DNA of 64,000 nucleotides. Source: Streptomyces sp. CB01635 (GTDB lineage Bacteria > Actinomycetota > Actinomycetes > Streptomycetales > Streptomycetaceae). Below the pieces are notes generated by a model. The model made no database searches. It saw only the letters and a program-made list of their open reading frames with translations, and was not told the DNA's origin. A program made the translations under genes and the position numbers. Positions 16,972-25,560 of the stretch are shown in pieces. Position 1 is the stretch's first letter; the number at the start of each line of letters is the position of its first letter. Where the stretch lies: NCBI RefSeq assembly GCF_002803065.1, contig NZ_NNBL01000030.1, positions 1 to 64,000 of the forward strand, given 5' to 3'.

Positions 16972-17904
16972 ATGACCACCACCACCGGCTCCGTGCGGCC
17001 GACGGCGCCGCTCAAGTCCGACGCCCCGCGCCTGCGTTCGCCGCGCCGCCGGATGCCCGGCCGCCCCCGGCGCAGCGTCCTGCTGACCGTGCTCACCGGC
17101 GTCGTCCTCGTCTACAGTCTGCTGCCGCTGGTGTGGCTCCTGATCAGTGCCACCAAGTCCCAGCAGGGCCTGGCCCGTTCGTTCGGCCTGTGGTTCGACG
17201 GGAACTTCGACCTCTGGCACAACATCGGCGAGACCTTCACGTACCAGGACGGTGTCTTCGGCCGCTGGCTCCTCAACACCCTCCTGTACGTGGTGGTGGG
17301 CGCGGGTGGCGCCACCTTCCTCGCGGTCCTCGGCGGATACGCGCTCGCCAAGTTCGCCTTCCCCGGCAAGCGCGCCGTGTTCGCCGTCGTCATCGGGGCG
17401 GTCGCGGTGCCGGGCACGGCCCTTGCCGTCCCCACGTTCCTGATGTTCAGCAAGATGGGGCTCACCGACACCCCGTGGGCCGTCATCATCCCGTCGCTGA
17501 TCTCGCCGTTCGGCCTGTATCTGATGTGGGTGTTCGCCACCGAGGCGATCCCCACCGAGCTGATGGAGGCCGCCCGCATCGACGGCGCGAGCGAGCTGCG
17601 CACCTTCTTCCAGGTCGCTCTGCCGCTGCTCGCGCCCGGCACGGTCACCGTCCTGCTCTTCACCACGGTCGCGACCTGGAACAACTACTTCCTGCCGTTG
17701 ATCATGCTGAAGGACCCCGACTGGTATCCGCTCACGCTCGGTCTGGACTCCTGGAACAAGCAGGCGCAGACGGCCGGCGGCGAGGCCATACCCCACCTGG
17801 TGCTCACCGGCTCACTGCTCACCATCGTGCCGCTGATCGCCGCCTTCCTGCTGCTCCAGAAGTACTGGCAGTCCGGGCTCTCCGCCGGAAGCGTCAAGGA
17901 GTAG
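16972..17904 (+). CDS. Sugar ABC transporter permease (MalG-type)
   Basis: This is the second permease, 310 residues, starting five bases after the previous stop. A basic Pro/Arg-rich N-terminus precedes the first membrane helix (VLLTVLTGVVLVYSLLPLVW). The EAA loop is EAARIDGASELRTFFQVALP, and the long periplasmic loop near FTYQDGVFGRWLLNTL is typical of MalG-type subunits. It forms the membrane channel with the upstream permease. Sequence alone does not tell the sugar. Confidence 0.9.
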   Translation: MTTTTGSVRPTAPLKSDAPRLRSPRRRMPGRPRRSVLLTVLTGVVLVYSLLPLVWLLISATKSQQGLARSFGLWFDGNFDLWHNIGETFTYQDGVFGRWLLNTLLYVVVGAGGATFLAVLGGYALAKFAFPGKRAVFAVVIGAVAVPGTALAVPTFLMFSKMGLTDTPWAVIIPSLISPFGLYLMWVFATEAIPTELMEAARIDGASELRTFFQVALPLLAPGTVTVLLFTTVATWNNYFLPLIMLKDPDWYPLTLGLDSWNKQAQTAGGEAIPHLVLTGSLLTIVPLIAAFLLLQKYWQSGLSAGSVKE

Positions 17905-17964
17905 ACACAGCACCGCAGTTCACGCCCCGCACACCCTCTGTAGGACCACGAAGAAGTGGAAGCC

Positions 17965-19311
17965 ATGCCCATGCCCAAGAACTCCCGCCGCCTGCTGCGC
18001 GGCATAGGTCTCCTCTGCGCCGTCGCCCTCGGGGCCACCGCCTGCGGCGGCTCCGACAACGACAGCTCGAGTGACAAGCAGGTCAGTTCGGCCGACATCC
18101 AGTCGGCGCTGAAGAAGGGCGGCACCGTCACGGTGTGGGCGTGGGAGCCCACGCTGAAGCAGGTCGCCGCCGACTTCGAGAAGAAGTACCCGAAGGTCGA
18201 CATCAAGCTGGTCAACGCGGGCACCAACAACGACCAGTACAAGGCTCTGTCGAACGCGATCTCGGCGAAGAAGGGTGTTCCGGACGTCGCGCAGATCGAG
18301 TACTACGCGCTCGGCCAGTACGCCCTGACGAAGCAGATCACCGACCTCAAGGCGTACGGTGCCGAGAAGCTGGCGGACTCGTACTCGCCGGGGCCGTGGA
18401 ACTCGGTGAAGTCCGGCGCCGGCGTCTACGGCCTGCCCATGGACTCCGGCCCGATGGCGCTCTTCTACAACAAGAAGGTCTTCGACAAGTACAAGATCGC
18501 CGTCCCGACGACCTGGGACGAGTACGTCGAGGCCGCCCGCAAGCTGCACAAGGCCGACCCGAAGGCGTACATCACCAGCGACGCCGGCGACGCGGGCCTG
18601 ACCACCAGCCTGCTGTGGCAGGCCGGTTCGCACCCGTACAAGGTCGACGGCACCAAGGTCGGCATCGACTTCACCGACGCGGGCGCGAAGAAGTACACCG
18701 ACACCTGGCAGAAGCTGATCGACGAGAAGCTCGTCGCGCCCGTCACCGGCTGGACCGATGACTGGTACAAGGGCCTCGGCGACGGAACCATCGCCACGCT
18801 GCCCACCGGCGCCTGGATGCCCGCCAACTTCGCCTCCGGCGTGAAGGGCGCCTCCGGCGACTGGCGCGTCGCCCCCATGCCGCAGTGGGAGAAGGGCGCG
18901 CACGCCAGCTCCGAGAACGGCGGCAGCTCGCTCGCGCTGCCCGAGCTCGGCAAGAACAAGGAACTCGCCTACGCGTTCGTCGAGTACGCCAACTCCGGCG
19001 CGGGCGTGCAGACCCGCATCAAGAACGGCGCGTTCCCCGCGACGACGAAGGACCTGAACTCCTCGTCGTTCCAGAACACCGAGTTCCCGTACTTCGGCGG
19101 CCAGAAGGCCAACAAGGTCTTCGCCGAGTCCGCGAAGAGTGTGCCCACCGACTGGAAGTACCTGCCGTACCAGGTGTACTCCAACTCGATCTTCAACGAC
19201 ACCGTCGGCAAGGCGTACGTCTCCTCGACCAAGCTCACGGCCGGGCTGAAGTCCTGGCAGGACGCGTCCGTCAAGTACGGCACCGAGCAGGGCTTCACCG
19301 TCGAGAAGTAG
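17965..19311 (+). CDS. Sugar-binding lipoprotein of the galactan ABC importer
   Basis: The product is a 448-residue extracellular solute-binding protein. The signal peptide ends in the lipobox GATAC, and the acylated cysteine is followed by a Gly/Ser/Asp linker. The mature protein shows the family-1 binding fold (GGTVTVWAWEPTLKQVAADF, DVAQIEYYALGQYALTKQI, PMDSGPMALFYNKKVFDKY, and a Trp-rich GWTDDWYKGLGDG). ATG 17965 is used; a GTG nine bases earlier is possible. It delivers the oligosaccharide to the two permeases encoded just upstream. The operon continues into GH42 after a 54-base gap. Confidence 0.9.
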   Translation: MPMPKNSRRLLRGIGLLCAVALGATACGGSDNDSSSDKQVSSADIQSALKKGGTVTVWAWEPTLKQVAADFEKKYPKVDIKLVNAGTNNDQYKALSNAISAKKGVPDVAQIEYYALGQYALTKQITDLKAYGAEKLADSYSPGPWNSVKSGAGVYGLPMDSGPMALFYNKKVFDKYKIAVPTTWDEYVEAARKLHKADPKAYITSDAGDAGLTTSLLWQAGSHPYKVDGTKVGIDFTDAGAKKYTDTWQKLIDEKLVAPVTGWTDDWYKGLGDGTIATLPTGAWMPANFASGVKGASGDWRVAPMPQWEKGAHASSENGGSSLALPELGKNKELAYAFVEYANSGAGVQTRIKNGAFPATTKDLNSSSFQNTEFPYFGGQKANKVFAESAKSVPTDWKYLPYQVYSNSIFNDTVGKAYVSSTKLTAGLKSWQDASVKYGTEQGFTVEK

Positions 19312-19365
19312 CCCGCCGCCTCCCGCGACCGCACCTGTGGAAGACCGCTCCCCGAAAGGACGCGC

Positions 19366-21414
19366 ATGACCGCCCCCCTCACCTCCCGTTTCCCGTACGC
19401 GAAGGGCTCGGACGGCACCCGGCGCCTCGGCTACGGAGCCGACTACAACCCCGAGCAGTGGTCACGGGAGGTGTGGGCGGACGACATCCGGCTCATGCGT
19501 GAGGCCGGGGTGAACATCGTCTCCCTCGCCATCTTCTCCTGGGCGCGGCTCCAACCCACAGCCGACACCTGGGACTTCGGCTGGCTCGACGAGATCATGG
19601 ACCTGCTGCACTCGGGCGGCATCGGCGTCGACCTGGCCACCGCCACCGCGTCGCCGCCGCCGTGGCTCACCACCGCGCACCCGGAGATCCTGCCGGTGAC
19701 CGCGCGGGGCGAGACACTGTGGCCGGGCGCCCGGCAGCACTGGCGGCCCACCTCGCCCGTCTTCCGCGAGCACGCCCTGAACCTCGTCCGCCGCCTCGCG
19801 TCCCGCTACGCCGACCACCCGGCCCTGGTCGCCTGGCACGTCAACAACGAGCTGGGCTGCCACAACGTCTACGACTACTCCGACGACGCCGCCCGCGCCT
19901 TCCGGGCCTGGCTGCGCCGCCGCTACACCACGCTCGACGCCCTCAACAACGCCTGGGGGACGGCCTTCTGGTCCCAGCGCTACAGCGACTGGGAGCAGCT
20001 GCTGCCGCCGCGGCTCGCCGCCTCGCACCCGAACCCGACCCAGCAGCTCGACTTCAAGCGGTTCTCGTCGGACGCTCTCAAGGACCACCTGATCGCCGAG
20101 CGGGAGATCCTGCGCGAGCTCAGCCCGGACACGCCGGTCACCACCAACTTCATGGTGATGCCGGGCACCAAGGGCATGGACTACGCGGACTGGGCGGACG
20201 AGGTCGACTTCGTAGCCAACGACCACTACGTCACCCCCGGAGCGCAGGACCGCGACGAACTCTCCTTCTCCGCCAACCTCAGCAGCGGCATCGCGGGACA
20301 CCGCCCCTGGTTCCTGATGGAGCACTCCACCAGCGCCGTGAACTGGCAACCCGTCAACCCACCGAAGACCCCGGGAGAGCTGGCCCGCGACTCGCTGCTG
20401 CACGTCGCGCACGGCGCCGACGCCGTCTGCTTCTTCCAGTGGCGCCAGTCGGCGGCCGGAGCCGAGAAATACCACTCGGCGATGGTCCCGCACGCCGGAG
20501 CCGACAGTGAACTCTTCCGCTCCGTCGTCGAGCTGGGCCGCACCCTCGACGCACTCGCCCCCATCGCGGGCAGCGAGCGCGAACCCGCCCGTGTGGCGAT
20601 CCTCTTCGACTGGGACTCCTGGTGGGCCGGCGAGCAGGACTCCCACCCCACCTCCCGCCTCGACTACCACCACGAGGCCCTCGACTGGTACTCGGCGCTG
20701 CTTCGTCTCGGCCACCGCGCCGACGTGGTGCCCGCGCACCGCACCGACCTGTCCGCGTACGACGTCGTCATCGCGCCCGTCCTGCACGTGGTGCCACAGC
20801 CGCTCGCCAAGGAACTCACCCGGTACGTCGAGGGCGGCGGCCACCTCGTCACCACGTACTTCTCCGCGATCGTCGACGAGAACGACCACGTCTGGCTCGG
20901 TGGCTACCCTGGCGCGCTGCGCGACGTCCTCGGCATCCGCATCGAGGAGTTCGGGCCGCTGCTCGACGGCGACACCGTCGACCTGGACAACGGCACCACC
21001 GGCAGCCTGTGGACGGACCGGATCTCCGTCACCGGCACGGACGTCGAGGTCCTGGCGGGCTACCGCACCGGCACGTACGCGTCGCGCCCTGCCGTCACCC
21101 GGCGCGGCACGGGCCGCGGCTCGGCCACGTACGTGTCCACCCGGCTCGGCGCCGACGGGCTGACCGTGCTGCTGCCCGAGCTGCTCGCGCCCGCCGGGGT
21201 GACCAGCGAACTCCCGGAACACGCACGGGGGTTGGTGGAGCACGCCGTGCGGCGCGACGCCGAGCACCGCTATCTGTTCCTGGTCAACCGGAGCGACGAG
21301 CAGGTGGCGCTGCCTGGTCTGACCGGTGACGTGCTCGTCGCGCCGCGCACCGAGGGCGACGGCCTCGTCCTGGCGCCGCGCCAGGTCGCCGTCCTGCGGC
21401 AGTCCGCCTCCTGA
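19366..21414 (+). CDS. GH42 beta-galactosidase
   Basis: This is a complete glycoside hydrolase family 42 enzyme (682 residues, normal length). The N-terminal barrel has GYGADYNPEQW; the acid/base glutamate is E162 in HVNNELG and the nucleophile E319 in FLMEHSTSAVNWQP. A glutamine-amidotransferase-like trimerisation domain (DVVIAPVLHVVPQPLAKELT) and a C-terminal beta domain follow. There is no signal peptide, so it acts in the cytoplasm on imported beta-galactosides. GAAAGGA precedes ATG 19366. With the secreted GH30 next door and the importer upstream it should finish the breakdown of galacto-oligosaccharides to galactose. Confidence 0.92.
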   Translation: MTAPLTSRFPYAKGSDGTRRLGYGADYNPEQWSREVWADDIRLMREAGVNIVSLAIFSWARLQPTADTWDFGWLDEIMDLLHSGGIGVDLATATASPPPWLTTAHPEILPVTARGETLWPGARQHWRPTSPVFREHALNLVRRLASRYADHPALVAWHVNNELGCHNVYDYSDDAARAFRAWLRRRYTTLDALNNAWGTAFWSQRYSDWEQLLPPRLAASHPNPTQQLDFKRFSSDALKDHLIAEREILRELSPDTPVTTNFMVMPGTKGMDYADWADEVDFVANDHYVTPGAQDRDELSFSANLSSGIAGHRPWFLMEHSTSAVNWQPVNPPKTPGELARDSLLHVAHGADAVCFFQWRQSAAGAEKYHSAMVPHAGADSELFRSVVELGRTLDALAPIAGSEREPARVAILFDWDSWWAGEQDSHPTSRLDYHHEALDWYSALLRLGHRADVVPAHRTDLSAYDVVIAPVLHVVPQPLAKELTRYVEGGGHLVTTYFSAIVDENDHVWLGGYPGALRDVLGIRIEEFGPLLDGDTVDLDNGTTGSLWTDRISVTGTDVEVLAGYRTGTYASRPAVTRRGTGRGSATYVSTRLGADGLTVLLPELLAPAGVTSELPEHARGLVEHAVRRDAEHRYLFLVNRSDEQVALPGLTGDVLVAPRTEGDGLVLAPRQVAVLRQSAS

Positions 21415-21472
21415 ATCCACCCGCTCTCGCACCACCGACACTCCACCCACACCACGACATTAGGAGCACACG

Positions 21473-23500
21473 TTGGCGCGCTTGACCCGCAGACGGTTCA
21501 TCGGCATCGCCGCGGCCACGGCCGCGGCCGCAGGAACCCAGCTCTCAGCCGCACCGCTCGCCGCGGCGGCCGCCGCGGCGGTCACGGTCACCCCCGACCC
21601 CTCGTACCGGCAGGAGCGGTTCGAGGGGTGGGGCACCAGCCTGGTCTGGTTCGCCAACGCGACCGGACACTACCCGGACGAGATCCGCGAGCGGATAGCC
21701 GACCTCGCCTTCGGCCGTGACGGCCTCGCCCTGAACATCGCCCGCTACAACATCGGCGGCGGCAACGCCCCCGACGTTCCGGCCTACTTGAGGCCGGGCG
21801 GCGCCGTCGAGGGCTGGTGGAAGGCGCCCGAGGGCACCACCCGCACCGACACCGACTGGTGGGACCCCGACAACGGTGACCACTGGAACGGGGACGCCGA
21901 CGCCACCCAGCGCTGGTGGGTGGACCGGATCAAGAAGGACATCACCCACTGGGAGACGTTCTCCAACTCGCCGCCGTACTTCATGACGGTCAGCGGCTAC
22001 GTCTCCGGCGGCTTCGACGCGTCGAAAGACCAGTTGAAGGAGGCGTCCGTCGACGACTTCGCCACCTACCTGGCCGGAGCGACGCGGCGCCTGGAGAAGG
22101 CACACGGCATCAAGGTGAAGACCGTCGACCCGTGCAACGAGCCCAACACCAGCTACTGGGGTACGAAGTTGGGCGCCGACGGGAATCCGACCGGTGGCCG
22201 TCAGGAGGGCTGTCACATCGGCCCCGCCCTCCAGCAGAAGATCGTGCCCGCGCTGCACGCCGCGCTCAAGAAGGCGCGGACGACGGCAGTCGTCTCAGCA
22301 ATGGACGAGACCAACCCGACGACCTTCACCACGAACTGGACCAGCTACCCGGCCGACGTGAAGAGCCACGTCACCCAGATGAACGTCCACACGTACGGCA
22401 CCGGCGGCCGGACCTCCGTCCGCGACCTCGCCAAGGCCGACGGCAAGCCGCTGTGGATGAGCGAGGTCGAGGGCGACTGGGGCGACGGCCAGTCCTTCAC
22501 CGACATGCGGCCCGGACTCGGGCTCGCCCAGCACATCGTCGACGACCTGCGCGAACTGGAGCCCAGCGCCTGGGTGTTCTGGCAGCCCGTCGAGGACTGG
22601 GACAACATGAAGCCCGGCGGGGAATCCGCCGAGGGAGGCAACTGGGGCGAGATCCAGGTCTCCTTCAGCGCCGGCCCCGACGACACCTTGGAGACCTGCC
22701 CGGTCCACACGAACACGAAATTCGACACCGCCCGCAACTTCACCCACTACATCCGCCCCGGCGACCACCTCATCAAGACCGACGACACGAGCAGCACCGC
22801 GGCCGTCACCCGTGGCGGCAACGGCGCCACCGTCGTCCACGTCAACAGCACCACGTCCTCCCGCACGGTGACGCTCGACCTGTCGAAGTTCGGGACCGTA
22901 CGCCAGGGCGCGACCGTCACCCCGGTCGTGACCAGCACGGACGGCAAGCTGGCCGAGCAGACGCCGGTCGCGGTGACGGGCCGTACGGCCACCTTCACGG
23001 TGCCCGCGCAGTCGGTGACCACGTTCGTGATCAAGGGCGTGTCCGGGGTCACGAAGGACGCCGCGACGCTGCGCAAGGGACGAACGTACGAGCTGACCGG
23101 CGTGCAGAGCGGCAAGGACCTCTCCGTCGCCGACGGCGGCAGCACACTCGTCATCAAGTCGGGGACGGGCGCGGCCGGTCAGCGGTGGCGGCTCGCGCAG
23201 ATCAGCGGGGAAGGACCGGCGAACCGCAGGCGGCACGTCTTCACCAGCGCCGCCGACGGCAGGCGGCTGGCCGTCCGCGACGGTGCACCCGTCGTCGAAC
23301 CCGATAGGGACGAGCGGGACGCGGCCGCCCAGTGGATCCTGTCGACGACGGGCGACGGCACGTACACGCTCGTCAACGCCGGTACGGGCCGCCTCCTCGA
23401 GGTCGGCGGACAGGCCACGCACGAGGGCGCGCCCGTGGGGACCTGGCAGCCCAACTCCGGTTCCAATCAACGGTGGAAGGTCACCGACGTCACGTCTTGA
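21473..23500 (+). CDS. Secreted GH30 endo-beta-1,6-galactanase-like enzyme with ricin domain
   Basis: The start is TTG 21473, six bases after AGGAG; no ATG or GTG fits. The N-terminus is a twin-arginine signal (TRRRFIGIAAATAAAAG). The catalytic barrel shows ERFEGWGTSLVWFANATG, the acid/base E223 in DPCNEPNTSYWG, and the nucleophile E331 in LWMSEVEGDWG. These match the GH30 group that includes Streptomyces endo-beta-1,6-galactanases. A beta-sandwich (about residues 430-530) and a C-terminal ricin-type carbohydrate-binding domain (GQRWRL, NQRWKV) follow. It likely cuts the beta-1,6-galactan side chains of arabinogalactan outside the cell and supplies the importer. Substrate specificity is inferred from family resemblance and locus content. 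Confidence 0.85.
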   Translation: MARLTRRRFIGIAAATAAAAGTQLSAAPLAAAAAAAVTVTPDPSYRQERFEGWGTSLVWFANATGHYPDEIRERIADLAFGRDGLALNIARYNIGGGNAPDVPAYLRPGGAVEGWWKAPEGTTRTDTDWWDPDNGDHWNGDADATQRWWVDRIKKDITHWETFSNSPPYFMTVSGYVSGGFDASKDQLKEASVDDFATYLAGATRRLEKAHGIKVKTVDPCNEPNTSYWGTKLGADGNPTGGRQEGCHIGPALQQKIVPALHAALKKARTTAVVSAMDETNPTTFTTNWTSYPADVKSHVTQMNVHTYGTGGRTSVRDLAKADGKPLWMSEVEGDWGDGQSFTDMRPGLGLAQHIVDDLRELEPSAWVFWQPVEDWDNMKPGGESAEGGNWGEIQVSFSAGPDDTLETCPVHTNTKFDTARNFTHYIRPGDHLIKTDDTSSTAAVTRGGNGATVVHVNSTTSSRTVTLDLSKFGTVRQGATVTPVVTSTDGKLAEQTPVAVTGRTATFTVPAQSVTTFVIKGVSGVTKDAATLRKGRTYELTGVQSGKDLSVADGGSTLVIKSGTGAAGQRWRLAQISGEGPANRRRHVFTSAADGRRLAVRDGAPVVEPDRDERDAAAQWILSTTGDGTYTLVNAGTGRLLEVGGQATHEGAPVGTWQPNSGSNQRWKVTDVTS

Positions 23501-23555
23501 GGACCGCGTCGGCGCGCCCCACGGCCTCGTGCCGTGGAGCACGTCCCTCGCGGGG

Positions 23556-23800
23556 TTGTCCCACTGGTGTCACCCGCTCCCGAGCGGCGCCGACTCCATC
23601 CGGGACGGTTGCGCGTTCCCGACCGGGCAGCGCCGGCCGACGTGATGTATGTGCTGCGAACCGGTTTGGCCTGGCGGGACGTTCCCGCGGAGAGAGTGGG
23701 CTGCTCCGGGAGTGACGGCCTGGCGCCAGCTGCGGGGCTTGACCGAAGCAGGCGTCCGGCCCTACCTCCGACGGTATCCACCTGCGGATCCGTCTCGAAG
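23556..23800 (+). mobile_element. IS5-family transposase N-terminal remnant
   Basis: One frame reads PLVSPAPERRRLHPGRLRVP then MYVLRTGLAWRDVPAERVGC; a second frame continues with VTAWRQLRGLTEAGV. This is the N-terminal half of Streptomyces IS5-type transposases (VPDRAALAGVVYVLRTGLxWRDVP, then WRRLRDWTEAGVW), broken by a frameshift near 23710. The DDE residues are not present. It separates the GH30 gene from the ricin-like gene. Confidence 0.7.
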
Positions 23801-23889
23801 AGGCCTGCGAGACGTGCGGCCTGTCCGTCGCGAACCGGATCGACGACTGCTCGCTCTGGCAGGCGGTCTGGCTCGCGCCGGACGCCGTA

Positions 23890-24450
23890 TCAGTCGGCAT
23901 GGTCCGGCGGCGCCGCGAAAGGCATCACCAACAGCCAGTGCTGGTTCACCCCGGAATGCCTGCTCCACAGGTGAGGCACGATACCGCGCTCCGCACCGTG
24001 CGGCCGGTCGAGCACCAGACCGGTGGCAGCGCTCTCCAGATAGTGGGCGCGACCGCCGGGGGCCGGCCTGAGCCGCCAACGCTGCCGCGGCTCACGGGCC
24101 TCAGCCCGCATCTGTACAAGGTCCCCGTTGTGACTGCCGTGGCCGTCGAGGAACAGGTTGTTGTTGTGCGAGACGATGCCGACTTCGCCGTCACGCCCCG
24201 CGGGGACGAGCCGCCACAGCTGATGAGCTTGGCCGTGTGCTGTCCACAGGTTCGGATGCTGGCCGTCCTCGTTGTGGAGTGCCGTGTCCAATGCGAGGCC
24301 GGAATCCACGGAGATGATCAGGAAGGGGCCGGTCTGTGTAATGCTGCGCCGCCGCCGTTTGAAGACAGCACCCACATCATTCGTGGTGATCTTCAGGAAG
24401 GGCGGAAAGGGACTGATCTCCGCGCCGAATCGTCGGGTCTCGTCTGTCAC
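23890..24450 (-). CDS. Ricin-type beta-trefoil lectin-like protein
   Basis: This is a 186-residue protein with one beta-trefoil. Three QxW-type repeats are visible (HQLWRL, RQRWRL, NQHWLL), with SGLALDTALHNEDGQH, NNLFLDGHGSHNGDLVQM and ATGLVLDRPHG between them. The GTG at 24450 opens the frame. No signal peptide is visible; the first 30 residues are polar with a KRRRR patch, so export is uncertain. It is convergent with the IS5 remnant and may bind sugars, though no catalytic domain is attached. It could be an independent lectin or a detached module. Confidence 0.7.
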   Translation of the reverse strand: MTDETRRFGAEISPFPPFLKITTNDVGAVFKRRRRSITQTGPFLIISVDSGLALDTALHNEDGQHPNLWTAHGQAHQLWRLVPAGRDGEVGIVSHNNNLFLDGHGSHNGDLVQMRAEAREPRQRWRLRPAPGGRAHYLESAATGLVLDRPHGAERGIVPHLWSRHSGVNQHWLLVMPFAAPPDHAD

Positions 24451-24523
24451 GGACTCAGCCTAGGGCCGCCATCCCCGCTATGGGGGCGCTGCCTTGAAAC
24501 TCCGTCACCACCCACGAACCGGA

Positions 24524-24787
24524 TCACCGGCGCAGCACGAAACACCGCACCCCACCCAGCGCCAGGTCGTACCAGGCCCCGCTCCCCCACCCCGCCAACA
24601 GGCCGGCCATCTCCTCGCCGGCGATCTCGATATGCGGCCGCGCCGACAGGCGGTCGGCGAGCAACGTCGTCACCACTCACACCCGGCGCCAGCAGACGAC
24701 GTACCGCCCGGCGGCCGTCTCCTTGCCCCGCATGAACGCAAACACCAGCTGCATCGTCACCACGTCGAACTCGACCCGCGGGAGCAT
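24524..24787 (-). CDS. Small ORF pair, unknown function
   Basis: Two short frames follow each other without a gap. ATG 24787 gives 36 residues (MLPRVEFDVVTMQLVFAFMR, ending CWRRV) up to a TGA. The next codon is a GTG that opens 50 residues (LLADRLSARPHIEIAGEEMA, then GSGAWYDLALGGVRCFVLRR). Both are in the same register with strong third-position GC, so this is either a coupled pair or one gene interrupted by a nonsense codon. I know no family for it. Confidence 0.35.
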
Positions 24788-24792
24788 GCCGA

Positions 24793-25032
24793 CGGCAGGT
24801 CGTCATCGAAGTCGACGGTGTCTAGAACTACGGCCGCGAGAACCCGCCCGACGAAAAGGGACGGGGCACCTACACCGCCTCGCCCCAGCTGTACTCGGAG
24901 ATGGTCGCCGAGGATCGGCGGCTTCGTCTGGCCGGCTACGAGATCTACCGCTTCGGAGGCTGGGAACTCACCCAGCCCCAAGGCGAGCGGACCTTCATCG
25001 ACTTCTTCACCGAAATGCCCAAACGGCATTAG
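24793..25032 (+). pseudogene. DUF559-like nuclease C-terminal fragment
   Basis: The frame reads RQVVIEVDGV, a TAG at 24823, then NYGRENPPDE, LYSEMVAEDRRLRLAGYEIY and RFGGWEL to a stop at 25032. The pattern (V-x-E-V-D-G, a charged R-x-x-x-L helix and GY-x-x-x-RF) is that of DUF559/very-short-patch-like PD-(D/E)xK domains, usually found at the end of larger proteins. The in-frame stop and absence of an N-terminal part mark it as decayed. It also overlaps the end of the small minus-strand ORF region. Confidence 0.45.
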
Positions 25033-25069
25033 AAGCGGGACTGTAAGAGGAACGGTGTAACTCCTGATC

Positions 25070-25412
25070 ATGGAGGATGCACTGATGACCAGTAACAGCG
25101 CGCCTGAGAACGAAAGTTCAAAGGTGGCGGCCCCGCAGTCGGCGAAAGCGGTGGATGACCAGCTGATCGAGGAGTTGGTGGGCCGCGCTCAAGCCGAAGG
25201 GCTGCAGCTGACCGCGAGGGAGGTCTGCTGCAACAGCTGACGAAACGACTTCTGGAGTCGGCTCTGGAGGGCGAGGTCACCGATCATCTCGGCTATGACC
25301 GGCATGATCCGGCGGGCAAGAACGGCGGCAACACCCGTAATGGAACCCGCTCCAGAACGGTGATGCCCGAAGTCGGGCCCGTCGAGATTGCCGTGCCCCG
25401 TGACCGGGACGG
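25070..25412 (+). mobile_element. IS256-family transposase N-terminal remnant
   Basis: From ATG 25085 a frame reads VDDQLIEELVGRAQAEGLQL and stops after REVCCNS. The continuation is in the next frame: LLQQLTKRLLESALEGEVTD, HLGYDRHDPAGKNGGNTRNG and VGPVEIAVPRDRDGS. These are the N-terminal landmarks of IS256-type transposases. The homology ends abruptly at RDRDGS near 25412, where a TetR-like tail begins in frame. Confidence 0.75.
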
Positions 25413-25560
25413 GTCGAAGGTGGTGAGTTCCATCGTGGGCGCGGTGACCATCGCCCGGGCCCTGCCCGAGGGTGATGAACAGGCGGACTCCGTGCTCAGT
25501 GCCGTGCGCGAGGAGTTCCTCATCATGTATGGGGCTGACGTCTCGAGGTCACATGCGCAC
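25413..25560 (+). pseudogene. TetR-type regulator tail fused to the IS256 remnant
   Basis: Immediately after the IS256 homology the same frame reads VSSIVGAVTIARALPEGDEQ then ADSVLSAVREEFL. This looks like the last helices of TetR/AcrR regulators (typical form: LVGALxLARAVxDPxLSDEILxAxREEL). It runs into the end of the convergent AAA gene. The rest of the regulator is missing, consistent with an insertion followed by deletion. Confidence 0.45.

Noticed and set aside
19462..21450. A 662-codon minus-strand frame
   Set aside because: Antisense shadow of the GH42 gene with Val/Gly/Asp-rich nonsense sequence.
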